In this document: positions 17,157 to 25,601 of the stretch, one piece after another
Layout of the letters: every line of letters starts with the position of its first letter
How positions within the stretch are numbered: position 1 is the stretch's first letter
NCBI RefSeq assembly: GCF_000622245.1
Contig: NZ_JHXW01000014.1
Location: 1-59,893 of the forward strand
Source of the DNA: Fusobacterium perfoetens ATCC 29250
GTDB lineage: Bacteria > Fusobacteriota > Fusobacteriia > Fusobacteriales > Fusobacteriaceae
DNA: 59,893 bases
Reading direction: 5' to 3'
Notes under the pieces: model-generated
Told to the model about the DNA's origin: nothing
What the model saw: the letters and a program-made list of their open reading frames with translations, nothing else
Database searches by the model: none
Position numbers and translations under genes: made by a program

Positions 17157-19487
17157 ATGAAATTTATTTTTATTATAAAAAATTTAAACTGTGCTCACTG
17201 TGCTTCAAAAATATCTGATGTTATAAGTAAATTAGATTATATTGAAGAAAGTAATTTAAATTTTCTTTCAAAAAAATTAACTGTTATCACCAAAAATGAA
17301 ATCTCTGAAAAAGAATTATTAGAAAAAATTAATAATATAGCTTCAAATATTGAAGCTGGAGTTTTGGTAATTCCATTCGAAGATGAAAATAATATAGAGG
17401 AAAATACCCATACTAATGAATGTCATGATGAAAACTGTTCTTGTGGTCATTCTCATCATGAAGAACATCACCATAAAGATATTCATAATCATTCTCATAA
17501 TCATAAACATTTTCACTCAGATGAATATCACCATGAAAATTGTTCTTGTGGCGATTCTCATCATGAGGAGCATCATAAAGAACAAAAATATTCTAATAAA
17601 AAAGAAATCTCTTTTAAAGAAAATATAAATAAAATAAAAAGTTTATCTTTTTCTTTTGAAAATATGCTTTTTATTGTAGGAATTATTATGATTTTAAATT
17701 CTTTTCTTATACCAAAAGGATTGGGAAAAACTATTTATCTATTTTTAACTTATATTATAGTAGGAGGAGATATATTATATAAATCTCTTTTACACATTAA
17801 AAATAAAAATTTCTTAGATGAAAACTTTTTAATGAGTATTGCTACTATTGGAGCATTATGTTTAGGAGAATTTTCTGAAGCTATTGGAGTTATGGTTTTT
17901 TATAAAATAGGTGAATATTTTCAAGATAAAGCTGTTAACAATTCAAAAAAATCTATTGAAAATCTTTTAAAATTAAAAGTAGTTTCTGCAAATCTAAAAA
18001 ATGAAGATGGAAGTATTACTACTATTTCTCCAAATAAAATAAAATTAAATGATATTTTAGTTGTAAAAGTCGGAGAAAATATCCCTGTTGATGGAGTTAT
18101 TGTAAAAGGAAATTCTGACCTTAATCTTTCAGCTCTTACTGGAGAATCTCTCCCTGTTTCTGTTGGAGTAGGTGATGAAGTTTTAAGTGGTAGTATAAAT
18201 ATAAATGGTGTTATTGAAATAAAAGCTACTAAAGAATATAAAAATTCAACAATAAATAAAATCATTCAAATGATAGAAGAATCTAGTGATAAAAAAGCTC
18301 ACTCTGAAAAATTTATCACAAAATTTGCTAAATATTATACTCCTATAGTTGTTGTATCTGCTTTAATTGTAGCCTTTATTGTTCCTTTAATATTGGGCAA
18401 CTTTAAACTTTGGTTAGGACGTTCTTTAATATTTCTAGTTATTTCTTGCCCATGTGCTTTGGTTCTTTCTGTTCCTCTTACTTTCTTTAGTAGTATAGGA
18501 TATGCTTCTAAAAAAGGTATCTTAATAAAAGGAGGAAATTTTTTAGAAAGATTAAAAAATATAGACACAGTAGTTTTTGATAAAACGGGAACACTTACTG
18601 AAAATAATTTTAAAATAGAAAAAATACATGTTTTAGAATCTGATGAAAATCATATTTTAGAATTGGCTAAGGCTGGAGAAATTTTTTCTAATCACCCACT
18701 TGGAAAAGTAATTCTTAATTATGGAGATATTAAGATTTTAGAGTCTCATATAAAAGATTATAAAGAAATTGCTGGAAAAGGAATATCTTGTACATATAAA
18801 ACTTCTTCTCTTTTAATAGGAAATAAAAAATTAATGATTGAAAATAATATATCTCTAGAAAATCTTTCTATTAATAACAATGTATCTTCTATTGTATATG
18901 TAGTAGAAAATGGAATTTTATTAGGATATATAACTTTTGAAAATATAATTAAAGAAAATTCTAAATTGACTATTTCAGAATTATCAGAAATGAAAATGAA
19001 ATCATTTATGCTTACAGGTGATAATAAGGATACTGCAAATAAAATTGGTTTATCTCTTGGATTAACTGAAAAAAATATTTTCTCCGAATTATTACCAAAA
19101 GACAAAGTTACTACTTTTGAAAAAATAAAAGAAAATAGTAAAGGAGCTATATTCGTTGGTGATGGTATTAATGATGCTCCTGTTCTTTCAATATCAGATG
19201 TGGGAATCGCTATGGGAGGTTTAGGAAGTGATATTGCCATTGAATCAGCTGACATTGTTTTATTACAAGATGACCCTTATAAAGTTGTAGAAGTTTTAAA
19301 ACTTGCTAAACTTAATAAAAAAGTAGTTAGCCAAAATATAATTTTCTCATTAGGAATAAAAATTTTAGTAATGATTTTGGGAATATTTGGTTTAGCTAAT
19401 ATGTGGATGGCAATTTTTGCTGATGTGGGAGTATCTTTAATTGCTGTATTAAACGCTTCTAAAATTTTAAAAACAAAAAAATTATAA
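17157..19487 (+). CDS. Heavy-metal P1B-type ATPase, Zn/Cd-like, with His-rich linker
   Basis: 776 residues. Exports a divalent or soft metal ion at the cost of ATP. An N-terminal HMA domain with CAHC (Cys12/15) is followed by a linker at 85-140 holding 20 His and five Cys, then the membrane core with SCPCALVLSVP, phosphorylated Asp in FDKTGTLTE, the NHPLG motif and GDGINDAPVLS. The last membrane segment has Asp in ADVGVSLIAVLNA, the signature of Zn/Cd/Pb ATPases (ZntA/CadA). AAGGGGGA precedes the ATG. The CsoR-like operator could instead mean copper control, so exact ion specificity is open. Confidence 0.92.
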   Translation: MKFIFIIKNLNCAHCASKISDVISKLDYIEESNLNFLSKKLTVITKNEISEKELLEKINNIASNIEAGVLVIPFEDENNIEENTHTNECHDENCSCGHSHHEEHHHKDIHNHSHNHKHFHSDEYHHENCSCGDSHHEEHHKEQKYSNKKEISFKENINKIKSLSFSFENMLFIVGIIMILNSFLIPKGLGKTIYLFLTYIIVGGDILYKSLLHIKNKNFLDENFLMSIATIGALCLGEFSEAIGVMVFYKIGEYFQDKAVNNSKKSIENLLKLKVVSANLKNEDGSITTISPNKIKLNDILVVKVGENIPVDGVIVKGNSDLNLSALTGESLPVSVGVGDEVLSGSININGVIEIKATKEYKNSTINKIIQMIEESSDKKAHSEKFITKFAKYYTPIVVVSALIVAFIVPLILGNFKLWLGRSLIFLVISCPCALVLSVPLTFFSSIGYASKKGILIKGGNFLERLKNIDTVVFDKTGTLTENNFKIEKIHVLESDENHILELAKAGEIFSNHPLGKVILNYGDIKILESHIKDYKEIAGKGISCTYKTSSLLIGNKKLMIENNISLENLSINNNVSSIVYVVENGILLGYITFENIIKENSKLTISELSEMKMKSFMLTGDNKDTANKIGLSLGLTEKNIFSELLPKDKVTTFEKIKENSKGAIFVGDGINDAPVLSISDVGIAMGGLGSDIAIESADIVLLQDDPYKVVEVLKLAKLNKKVVSQNIIFSLGIKILVMILGIFGLANMWMAIFADVGVSLIAVLNASKILKTKKL
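17430..17575 (+). repeat. Internal 105-bp-period repeat coding for metal-binding motifs
   Basis: Two near-identical DNA stretches inside the ATPase gene, starting near 17430 and 17535, encode ENCSCGHSHHEEHH (residues 92-105) and ENCSCGDSHHEEHH (127-140). The copies are 35 codons apart. They look like a recent duplication that increased the number of His/Cys ligands. Confidence 0.8.
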
Positions 19488-19500
19488 ATTATGATATAAT

Positions 19501-19531
19501 AAAGCTATCTTAAAATTTTTAAGATAGCTTT
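19501..19531 (+). terminator. Terminator after the metal ATPase gene
   Basis: Perfect 15-bp arms (AAAGCTATCTTAAAA at 19501-19515 and its complement at 19517-19531) followed by a T run. It lies directly before the holA ribosome site. Confidence 0.9.
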
Positions 19532-19549
19532 TTTTAGGAGAGTGATTTT

Positions 19550-20539
19550 TTGATTTATTTTTTATACGGAGATATTCCTTTACAATTAAAATATGAAGAA
19601 TTATTAAAAAAAATTAGACTTGAAAATAAAGGGATACAAGAAACTTTTTTTGATATTTCTCAAGATGAGATAGATGATATTTTTACATCACTTTCTTCTA
19701 ATAATATTTTCTCTCCTTTAACTCTAATTGTTGTAAAAAAATTAGAAAAATTAAAAGATTTAAGTAAATTTTTTAAAGGAATAAGTGAGTTTAATTATTC
19801 TCAAAAAATATTAATCTTAACATACGAGGAATTTTTAAATGATTTTGATAAACCTATTAATGAAGTAGATAAAAGTAGTTTAAAAATTATTGAAAAAATA
19901 GCTAATCTTATTCCAGCAAGAAAATCTTTAGAAAAAAAGTCTTTAGAATTTTTTATTGAAAAAGAACTTGGTTGTTCTCAATATGAGTCAGAAAAGTTTT
20001 TAGAGATTATTGGTGATGATTTTTTTAAAGTAAAAAATGAAATTGAAAAAGTAAAAAATTTTTTTAATGGAGAAACTTTTAGTATTGAGAAAGCTATAAA
20101 TATTTTATCTATAAGTAAAGAATATAATCTTAATAAATTAGTAGAAGATTTCTTATACAAAAAAGAAAAAGAAAATCTTTTAAGTTATCTACAAAAAGAA
20201 AAAAATTATATGTTATTTTTAAATATATTTACAGAAGAACTGACTGTTCTTATGAAATTAAAAAATTTACAAAAAAGAGGTATTATTTTTTCAAATATTT
20301 CATATAATCAATTTAAAGCTGATATATATCCTAATATTAAAAATTTATTTAAAAAAGATTCTTTTAAGTTTATAAGTGAGTATCCATTATTTTTAAAATT
20401 TAAGTATCTTGATAATTTTAATTATGATTTCTTTCAAGGAAAATTATTAAAATGCTTAGAAGCTGAATATAATTTTAAAAGTGGTCTAATAGATGAAAAT
20501 ATTGCTATTGAAATGCTTATCAATGACTTTTTTAATTAA
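19550..20539 (+). CDS. holA: DNA polymerase III subunit delta
   Basis: 329 residues, the size of HolA. This clamp-loader subunit opens the beta clamp. The N-terminus IYFLYGDIPLQLKYEELLKKI matches the HolA beginning (FLYGxD/E), and the rest fits the three-domain AAA-like delta fold; sequence conservation in this family is low. The start is TTG at 19550 with AGGAG nine bases upstream; no ATG start is better placed. It stands alone between two terminators, with no promoter I could place with confidence. Confidence 0.85.
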   Translation: MIYFLYGDIPLQLKYEELLKKIRLENKGIQETFFDISQDEIDDIFTSLSSNNIFSPLTLIVVKKLEKLKDLSKFFKGISEFNYSQKILILTYEEFLNDFDKPINEVDKSSLKIIEKIANLIPARKSLEKKSLEFFIEKELGCSQYESEKFLEIIGDDFFKVKNEIEKVKNFFNGETFSIEKAINILSISKEYNLNKLVEDFLYKKEKENLLSYLQKEKNYMLFLNIFTEELTVLMKLKNLQKRGIIFSNISYNQFKADIYPNIKNLFKKDSFKFISEYPLFLKFKYLDNFNYDFFQGKLLKCLEAEYNFKSGLIDENIAIEMLINDFFN

Positions 20540-20546
20540 AAAATAA

Positions 20547-20584
20547 GAGCTGTACAAATTCTTTATTAGAAAATGTAACAGCTC
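20547..20584. terminator. Bidirectional terminator between holA and the GNAT gene
   Basis: GAGCTGT (20547-20553) pairs with ACAGCTC (20578-20584), A run on the left and TCTTTTTT on the right, so it can serve both convergent genes. Confidence 0.78.
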
Positions 20585-20590
20585 TCTTTT

Positions 20591-21115
20591 TTATAATTCT
20601 AATCCCATATATAATATATCATAAAATTTACCTTTAATATATGTCCCTCTTGTTGTTACTCCCTCTTTTTTAAATCCTAATTTTTCATATAATTTTATTG
20701 CTTTTTCATTATCAAATCTTGTAGTTAAATTAATTTTTAAAATTCCATTTTCTTTTGAATAATTTATAATCTCTTTTATAAGATTTTCACCTATACTATT
20801 TCCCCAAAATTCTTTTTTTATACAGATTCCTATTTCTCCTATATGTTGAACTCTTATTCTTTTTTCATTAACTGATATTGAGCAAGTTCCTACAATTTTA
20901 TTTTCAACCTCTGCCACCAATAAATAAAAACTTTTTGATAAATTCTTTAATAGATTCCTTTCCTCTTCTAAAGTAAGACCATTTCCCTCTTCTCCAAAAC
21001 CTAAAAAATCTGTTTCTTTCCCACAATCATTTAAAGAATTTAAAACTTGCTCAGCATCATTTTCATTAGCTTTTCTAATTATATACTCTCTTCCATCTTT
21101 TAAATTATATTTCAT
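20591..21115 (-). CDS. GNAT family N-acetyltransferase
   Basis: 174 residues. Acetyl-CoA-dependent acetyltransferase fold: the V/I-G-x-C-S-I-S strand (KIVGTCSISV), a motif A region IGICIKKEFWGNSIGENLIKEI, and the C-terminal NEKAIKLYEKLGFKKEG. These are the marks of RimI/YhhY-like GNATs; the substrate cannot be told. Start chosen as ATG 21115 with AAGGTGA upstream rather than the GTG nine bases before it. Single-gene unit. Confidence 0.88.
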   Translation of the reverse strand: MKYNLKDGREYIIRKANENDAEQVLNSLNDCGKETDFLGFGEEGNGLTLEEERNLLKNLSKSFYLLVAEVENKIVGTCSISVNEKRIRVQHIGEIGICIKKEFWGNSIGENLIKEIINYSKENGILKINLTTRFDNEKAIKLYEKLGFKKEGVTTRGTYIKGKFYDILYMGLEL

Positions 21116-21163
21116 AATTATCACCTTTTTATTTTTATTATACCACTTTTTAGTATAAAAAAT

Positions 21164-21200
21164 AAAAATACTACAAATAATAAATATTCATAGTATTTTT
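21164..21200 (-). terminator. Terminator after the SDR gene
   Basis: Perfect 10-bp stem: AAAAATACTA (21164-21173) with TAGTATTTTT (21191-21200); on the minus strand it runs into TTTTTATTTTTTA. Confidence 0.75.
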
Positions 21201-21212
21201 ATAAAATTTTTA

Positions 21213-21932
21213 TTAATCAGCTTGTTTTGTTTTTGCTATTACAATTTCTCTTACACATACACTTTGAGGTTGTTTATAAGCAAACATTACACAATCAGTT
21301 ATTTGTTTTACATCAAGTCCACTTTCAATTGACTTTTTCCAATCATTATAATTGTCTTTTATCTCTTCATCAGTAGTGTGACTTAAAAGATTTGTTTCTA
21401 CAACTCCTGGAGAAATTACAATTATTCTTACATTTTTATCAGAAACTTCTTTTCTCATACTTTCTGTTATTGCATGAACAGCAAATTTACTTCCACAATA
21501 AACAGAATGGTTATCAAAAGTTTTTCTTCCTGCTATAGAACTTATATTTATAATAGTTCCCTCATTTCTTTCCATCATATCTTTTAATACAACTTTTGTT
21601 CCTGTTAAAATTCCTTTAACATTAACATCTATCATTCTTTCCCATTCTTCATAAGATTGAGTATCAGGATGTCCTAATAACATCACTCCAGCACAATTTA
21701 CTAATAAGTCTGTTTTTCCATATTTTTCTTCAGCTTCTCTTATGGCCTTTTCCATATTTTCATAATCTACAACATCTACAGATTTAGATATTGATTCTGG
21801 TAAATTTAAATTTTCCATTATTTCTTTTCTTCTAGCAATCATCAAAACAGGATGTCCTTCATTTGAAAAACTTTTTGCTAAATCCATTCCTATTCCAGAA
21901 CTTGCTCCTGTTATTACAACTAATTTTTTCAT
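21213..21932 (-). CDS. Short-chain dehydrogenase/reductase
   Basis: 239 residues, classical SDR. Cofactor motif GASSGIG at 9-15 followed by ARRKE (basic residues favour NADP), NCAGV, the catalytic Ser in INISSIAG, and Tyr-x3-Lys in YCGSK. The nearest well-known group is the YdfG/serine-3-dehydrogenase type by general look. ATG preceded by AAAGGAG. Divergent from an HxlR regulator 127 bases away, so the regulator may control it. Confidence 0.92.
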   Translation of the reverse strand: MKKLVVITGASSGIGMDLAKSFSNEGHPVLMIARRKEIMENLNLPESISKSVDVVDYENMEKAIREAEEKYGKTDLLVNCAGVMLLGHPDTQSYEEWERMIDVNVKGILTGTKVVLKDMMERNEGTIINISSIAGRKTFDNHSVYCGSKFAVHAITESMRKEVSDKNVRIIVISPGVVETNLLSHTTDEEIKDNYNDWKKSIESGLDVKQITDCVMFAYKQPQSVCVREIVIAKTKQAD

Positions 21933-22021
21933 TTCTACTGACTCCTTTTATTTATAGTTTATTTATTAATAATATGATATAATATTATTTGTATTCTAAC
22001 AAGTACGCAGTTTTTTTGAAG

Positions 22022-22043
22022 TAAGTGAAAATATTTTCACTTA
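22022..22043. promoter_or_regulatory. 22-bp perfect palindrome in the SDR-hxlR gap
   Basis: TAAGTGAAAAT at 22022-22032 is followed by its exact complement at 22033-22043. It lies 16 bases before the hxlR start and upstream of its ribosome site. Position and symmetry suit an operator bound by the HxlR dimer, though an mRNA hairpin is possible. Confidence 0.6.
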
Positions 22044-22059
22044 TATTTAGGAGTAAAAA

Positions 22060-22416
22060 ATGGATAAGATTAAAATTATTTGTGAAATTGAAATAACATT
22101 AAAAATGATTGGTGGAAAATATAAACCTCTAATTCTTCTTTTACTTATTCAACAGGGAACAAAAAGGTTTAATGAGTTACTTTCTGAAATTCATAATATC
22201 TCTCAAAGAACTCTAACAAATCAACTTAGAGAATTAGAAAGTGATGGACTTATAAATAGAAAAGTTTACCCTGAAATTCCTCCAAAGGTTGAATATTCTA
22301 TTTCAGAAAAAGGAAAAACTTTAAAAGATATTTTACTTCTTATGTGTGATTGGGGAGAAAAAAATATAGATGATAGATTTGAATTAACTAATCCCCAATG
22401 TACAGAAAATTGTTAA
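22060..22416 (+). CDS. HxlR-family winged-helix regulator
   Basis: 118 residues. DNA-binding protein of the HxlR/MarR-like group: GGKYKPLILLLL, RFNELLSEIHNISQRTLTNQLRELESDGLINR and VEYSISEKG are the family landmarks. A Cys at residue 8 lies where HypR/YodB/QorR-type members carry a redox-sensing Cys, and two more (PQCTENC) close the protein. Divergent from the SDR gene and 13 bases before hydE, so it may control either or both. ATG with TTAGGAG. Confidence 0.9.
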   Translation: MDKIKIICEIEITLKMIGGKYKPLILLLLIQQGTKRFNELLSEIHNISQRTLTNQLRELESDGLINRKVYPEIPPKVEYSISEKGKTLKDILLLMCDWGEKNIDDRFELTNPQCTENC

Positions 22417-22429
22417 AATAGGAGATTAA

Positions 22430-23512
22430 ATGATAAAAGATATTTTAAAAAAAGAAAATTTATCAAAAGAAGATTTACTTACACTTATACAAATTAAAAA
22501 TCCAGAAGATTTAAAATTACTTTTTGATGAAGCTTATAAGTTAAAACTTAAGTATATTGGAAATAAAGTTTATTATAGAGGACTTATTGAATGTTCTAAT
22601 ATTTGTATAAAAAATTGTAAATATTGTGGTATAAGAAAAGATAATAAAAATGTAGACAGATTTTCTCTTTCACAAGATGAAATTTTAGAAATTTCACAAT
22701 GGGTATATGAAAATGGTTTTGGTTCTCTAGCTCTTCAAAGTGGTGAAAGAAATGATAAAGAGTTTGTTGATTTTATTGAAGATACTCTTATTAAAATTCA
22801 AAATAAGTGTAGTAACTCTTTGGGAATTACTCTATCTCTTGGGGAACAAACTTTAGAGACATATAAAAGATGGAGAAATGCTGGAGCTAGTCGTTATCTT
22901 CTTAGAATTGAAACAACTAATAGAGAACTTTTTAAAAAAATTCATTTTGATGATAAGTTACATTCTTTTGATAAAAGATTACAAGCTCTAAAAGATTTAA
23001 GAACAACTGGTTATCAAGTAGGAACAGGGGTGATGATTGGACTTCCTGGACAAACTTATGAAGATTTAGTTAACGATATAATCTTCTTTAAAGAAAATGA
23101 TATTGATATGATTGGAATGGGACCTTATATAATCCACGAGGAAACTCCTCTTGGAAAAGAGGCTCTAGGAAAAATTTTATCTGATGAAGAAAGATTGACT
23201 CTTAGTTTAAAAATGATAGCTCTTTGTAGACTTTATTTAAAAGATATAAATATTGCTGCTACAACTGCTCTTCATGCTTTACATCCATTTGGAAGAGAAA
23301 AAGGAATTTTAGCTGGAGCTAATGTTATTATGCCAAATGCAACTTCTAAAAATATAAAACCTAAATATCAATTATATAGAGGTAAACCTAATCTTGACGA
23401 TGATGCTTTAAAAGGAAAATTAGCCCTTGAAAAAAGTTTAAAAGAGATAGGGGAAGAAGTTGTTTACTTTAAAAAAGGAGATTCTCCTCATTTCTTTAAT
23501 AGAATAAAATAA
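22430..23512 (+). CDS. hydE: HydE-like radical SAM protein
   Basis: 360 residues. HydE helps build the [FeFe]-hydrogenase H-cluster. The radical SAM motif is CIKNCKYC, preceded by the extra Cys of ECSNIC, and the family segments GLPGQTYEDLVNDI, DMIGMGPYI and ETPLG are present, as are TTALHALHPFGRE and the GANVIMPN stretch near the C-terminus. No hydF or hydG lies in the window. It stands between hxlR and cbiK in one operon. PylB-type enzymes are the near relatives; HydE is preferred from overall motif match. Confidence 0.82.
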   Translation: MIKDILKKENLSKEDLLTLIQIKNPEDLKLLFDEAYKLKLKYIGNKVYYRGLIECSNICIKNCKYCGIRKDNKNVDRFSLSQDEILEISQWVYENGFGSLALQSGERNDKEFVDFIEDTLIKIQNKCSNSLGITLSLGEQTLETYKRWRNAGASRYLLRIETTNRELFKKIHFDDKLHSFDKRLQALKDLRTTGYQVGTGVMIGLPGQTYEDLVNDIIFFKENDIDMIGMGPYIIHEETPLGKEALGKILSDEERLTLSLKMIALCRLYLKDINIAATTALHALHPFGREKGILAGANVIMPNATSKNIKPKYQLYRGKPNLDDDALKGKLALEKSLKEIGEEVVYFKKGDSPHFFNRIK

Positions 23513-23524
23513 TATGGAGGTTTT

Positions 23525-24388
23525 ATGAATTTATTTTTAAATGGATATGAAAATTTAAATTTTTTAGAAAATTTTGGAAAGGAAGATAAAAAAGTTATTC
23601 TTATAGCACATTTTGGAACTACTCATGAAGATACTAGAGAAAAAACTCTTGATTTATTCAATAAAGAAATTAAAGAAATGTTTCTAGATTTTGAAATTAG
23701 AGAATGTTATACTTCTCGTATTATCAATAAAAAATTACAAAGTAAAAATATTTTCAAAGATAATCCAATAGAAGCTATTGAAAAAATTATTAAAGAAAAA
23801 TTTACTCATCTTTTAGTTATCTCTAGTAACATAATTGATGGTATTGAATATGAAGCTCTATTAAAAAATATAGAAAATTTTAAAAGTAATTTTAAAGAAC
23901 TTAGAATTACTCCTCCTCTTTTATCTTCACCAGAAATTTATATTGAAGTAGTAAAAATTTTAAATAAAACTTTTGGAGATTTTTCTAAAGATAAAGCTCT
24001 TTTAATGGTAGGACATGGAACTCATGATAGTAGTAACTCTGCTTATCTTGGTATAGATTATATTTGTAAATATTTAGGCTATAATTATTTTGTTGGTACT
24101 ATTGAAGGTTTTCCAAATTTAGATGAAACTATATCTATTCTAAAAAAACAAAATATAAAAAAAGTAACTTTAATTCCTTTTATGTTTGTAGCTGGAGAAC
24201 ATGCTAAAAATGATATATCTATTGAATGGAAAGAGGAATTAGAAAAAAATAATTTTATAGTTAATATTAATCTTACTCCTTTAGGAGAGATTAAAGAGAT
24301 AAGAGAAATTTTTGGAAATTTTGGAAAATTTTTATTAGAAAATAAAAAGGAAGATATTATAAAGAAAAAATATAATTATAGTAAATAA
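23525..24388 (+). CDS. cbiK: Anaerobic sirohydrochlorin cobaltochelatase CbiK
   Basis: 287 residues. Inserts Co(II) into sirohydrochlorin (factor II) in cobalt-early B12 synthesis. The beginning ILIAHFGTTHEDTREKT is the CbiK hallmark, and the likely catalytic His residues are in VGHGTHDSSNSAY and AGEHAKNDI. No signal peptide, so cytoplasmic. It is 12 bases after hydE and about 16 kb from the main cobalamin cluster, which lacks a chelatase. Iron or nickel chelation is possible in this family. Confidence 0.9.
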   Translation: MNLFLNGYENLNFLENFGKEDKKVILIAHFGTTHEDTREKTLDLFNKEIKEMFLDFEIRECYTSRIINKKLQSKNIFKDNPIEAIEKIIKEKFTHLLVISSNIIDGIEYEALLKNIENFKSNFKELRITPPLLSSPEIYIEVVKILNKTFGDFSKDKALLMVGHGTHDSSNSAYLGIDYICKYLGYNYFVGTIEGFPNLDETISILKKQNIKKVTLIPFMFVAGEHAKNDISIEWKEELEKNNFIVNINLTPLGEIKEIREIFGNFGKFLLENKKEDIIKKKYNYSK

Positions 24389-24436
24389 TAAATTTTTTAT
24401 TTTGGCTGGCGAAAAATTTTTCTTCGTCAAAAAAAC

Positions 24437-24452
24437 GGAAGTTTTAACTTCC
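24437..24452. other. Small perfect palindrome downstream of cbiK
   Basis: GGAAGTTTTAACTTCC, followed on the minus strand by a T run (GTTTTTTTGACG). It may be a secondary minus-strand terminator behind the main one; no gene is seen in 24389-24596. Confidence 0.4.
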
Positions 24453-24492
24453 TAAAATAATTATTAAAAATACAACCTATTAATTTATAAAT

Positions 24493-24552
24493 AAAAAACA
24501 CTCTTTTTAATCTAAGGTACGATTTAACCCTTGATTTTAAGAGTGATTTTTT
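24493..24552. terminator. Bidirectional terminator between cbiK and the MBL gene
   Basis: CACTCTT (24499-24505) pairs with AAGAGTG (24539-24545), A run on the left, ATTTTTTTATTT on the right, and inner pairing AATC with GATT. Confidence 0.72.
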
Positions 24553-24596
24553 TATTTATATTTTTTAATTCTTTATTTTTATTAAAATTAAGTTTT

Positions 24597-25586
24597 TTAT
24601 TTTATAGAATATTTATAAAAATTATCCTTATCTAAGACTTTTTCTATCCTATTTCTACTATATAGATAATCTAAATGTGACATTGTTTCCCCTGTAGCAA
24701 ACCACTTTTGATTATCTGGAAATTCATTCCAACCTTTTCCCCTAGTATTCCATGTCATTTGAGAGGCTATTTCATAGGCTGTTTGAGAGTCTTTCTTAGA
24801 AAGTACTTCTAATAATTCTTCTAGTCTTTCTTTATGATGATTTAAAATAGTTTCAACTCTATCATATATGGAAATACCTGTTTCTCTATGTCCTGGGAAA
24901 GTAGTCTTAATCTCTAATTTTTTTATCTTTTTTAAACTTTCCATATAATCACCTAAGGAATCTTTTTTCCCTAACCATGAAGTTATATTAGGAGTTATAT
25001 CAAAAAGAACATGGTCTCCTGAAAAAAGAATTTTTTCTTTTGGAATATAAAGGCACATATGACCTGGAGTATGTCCTGGAGTATGAATCCCTACTAATTC
25101 TATATTACCTATTTGTATTTTATCTCCATCTTTTAATTTTATAGTTTCAAAAATTTTATCAGGAGCAAATCTTTTGGCATGATTACTTTCTTTCAATCTA
25201 AAAGCTATATCATCTGGAAATCCCTCTACTCTAAATCTTTCTTCTATCTTTTGCCAATTATCTCCTACTAAATTTCCTACAAGATAATCATAATCAATTT
25301 CACTCATGTAAACTTTATTATTATCTGTTGTTAATTTATTAATTAATCCACAGTGGTCTGAATGAAGATGAGTTAAAAAAACATCAGTTTTTTCTAATTG
25401 AAGATTTAATTCAACTAATCCTTCTAATAAAGCTTTCAAACACTCCTCTCTTTTAAATCCAGTATCAATAATTAAATTCCTATTTTCAGTCATAATTACA
25501 TAAGAATTTAAAAGTTTAAGCGGATTCTCTGGAAGAGGGACAAATATTCTATAAATCTTTGGATTTTCATAAACTAATTCCAACAT
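24597..25586 (-). CDS. MBL-fold metallo-hydrolase
   Basis: 329 residues. Two-metal beta-lactamase-fold hydrolase: HxHxDH motif in THLHSDHCG, His in PGHTPGHMCLY, Asp in FSGDHVLFD, final His in FPGHRETG. A C-terminal helical part (ILNHHKERLEELLEVL to the end) resembles that of RNase Z-unrelated lactonase/LACTB2-like proteins. Ribosome site GAGG is nine bases from the ATG. It is the third gene of an osmolyte-transport operon, 15 bases after the permease-binding protein fusion. Substrate unknown. Confidence 0.88.
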   Translation of the reverse strand: MLELVYENPKIYRIFVPLPENPLKLLNSYVIMTENRNLIIDTGFKREECLKALLEGLVELNLQLEKTDVFLTHLHSDHCGLINKLTTDNNKVYMSEIDYDYLVGNLVGDNWQKIEERFRVEGFPDDIAFRLKESNHAKRFAPDKIFETIKLKDGDKIQIGNIELVGIHTPGHTPGHMCLYIPKEKILFSGDHVLFDITPNITSWLGKKDSLGDYMESLKKIKKLEIKTTFPGHRETGISIYDRVETILNHHKERLEELLEVLSKKDSQTAYEIASQMTWNTRGKGWNEFPDNQKWFATGETMSHLDYLYSRNRIEKVLDKDNFYKYSIK

Positions 25587-25601
25587 AAATTATAACCTCT
25601 T

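Noticed and set aside
17430-17575. Possible CRISPR-like direct repeats
   Set aside because: Only two copies, inside a coding frame, with period 105 bp in whole codons; this is a protein repeat.
17416-17628. Short frame shifted by one within the metal ATPase gene
   Set aside because: It is a by-product of the His-rich repeat read in another frame; the ATPase frame has all the motifs.
18758-19255. 165-codon antisense frame inside the metal ATPase gene
   Set aside because: Shadow of the conserved ATPase domain; no start signal and no family resemblance.
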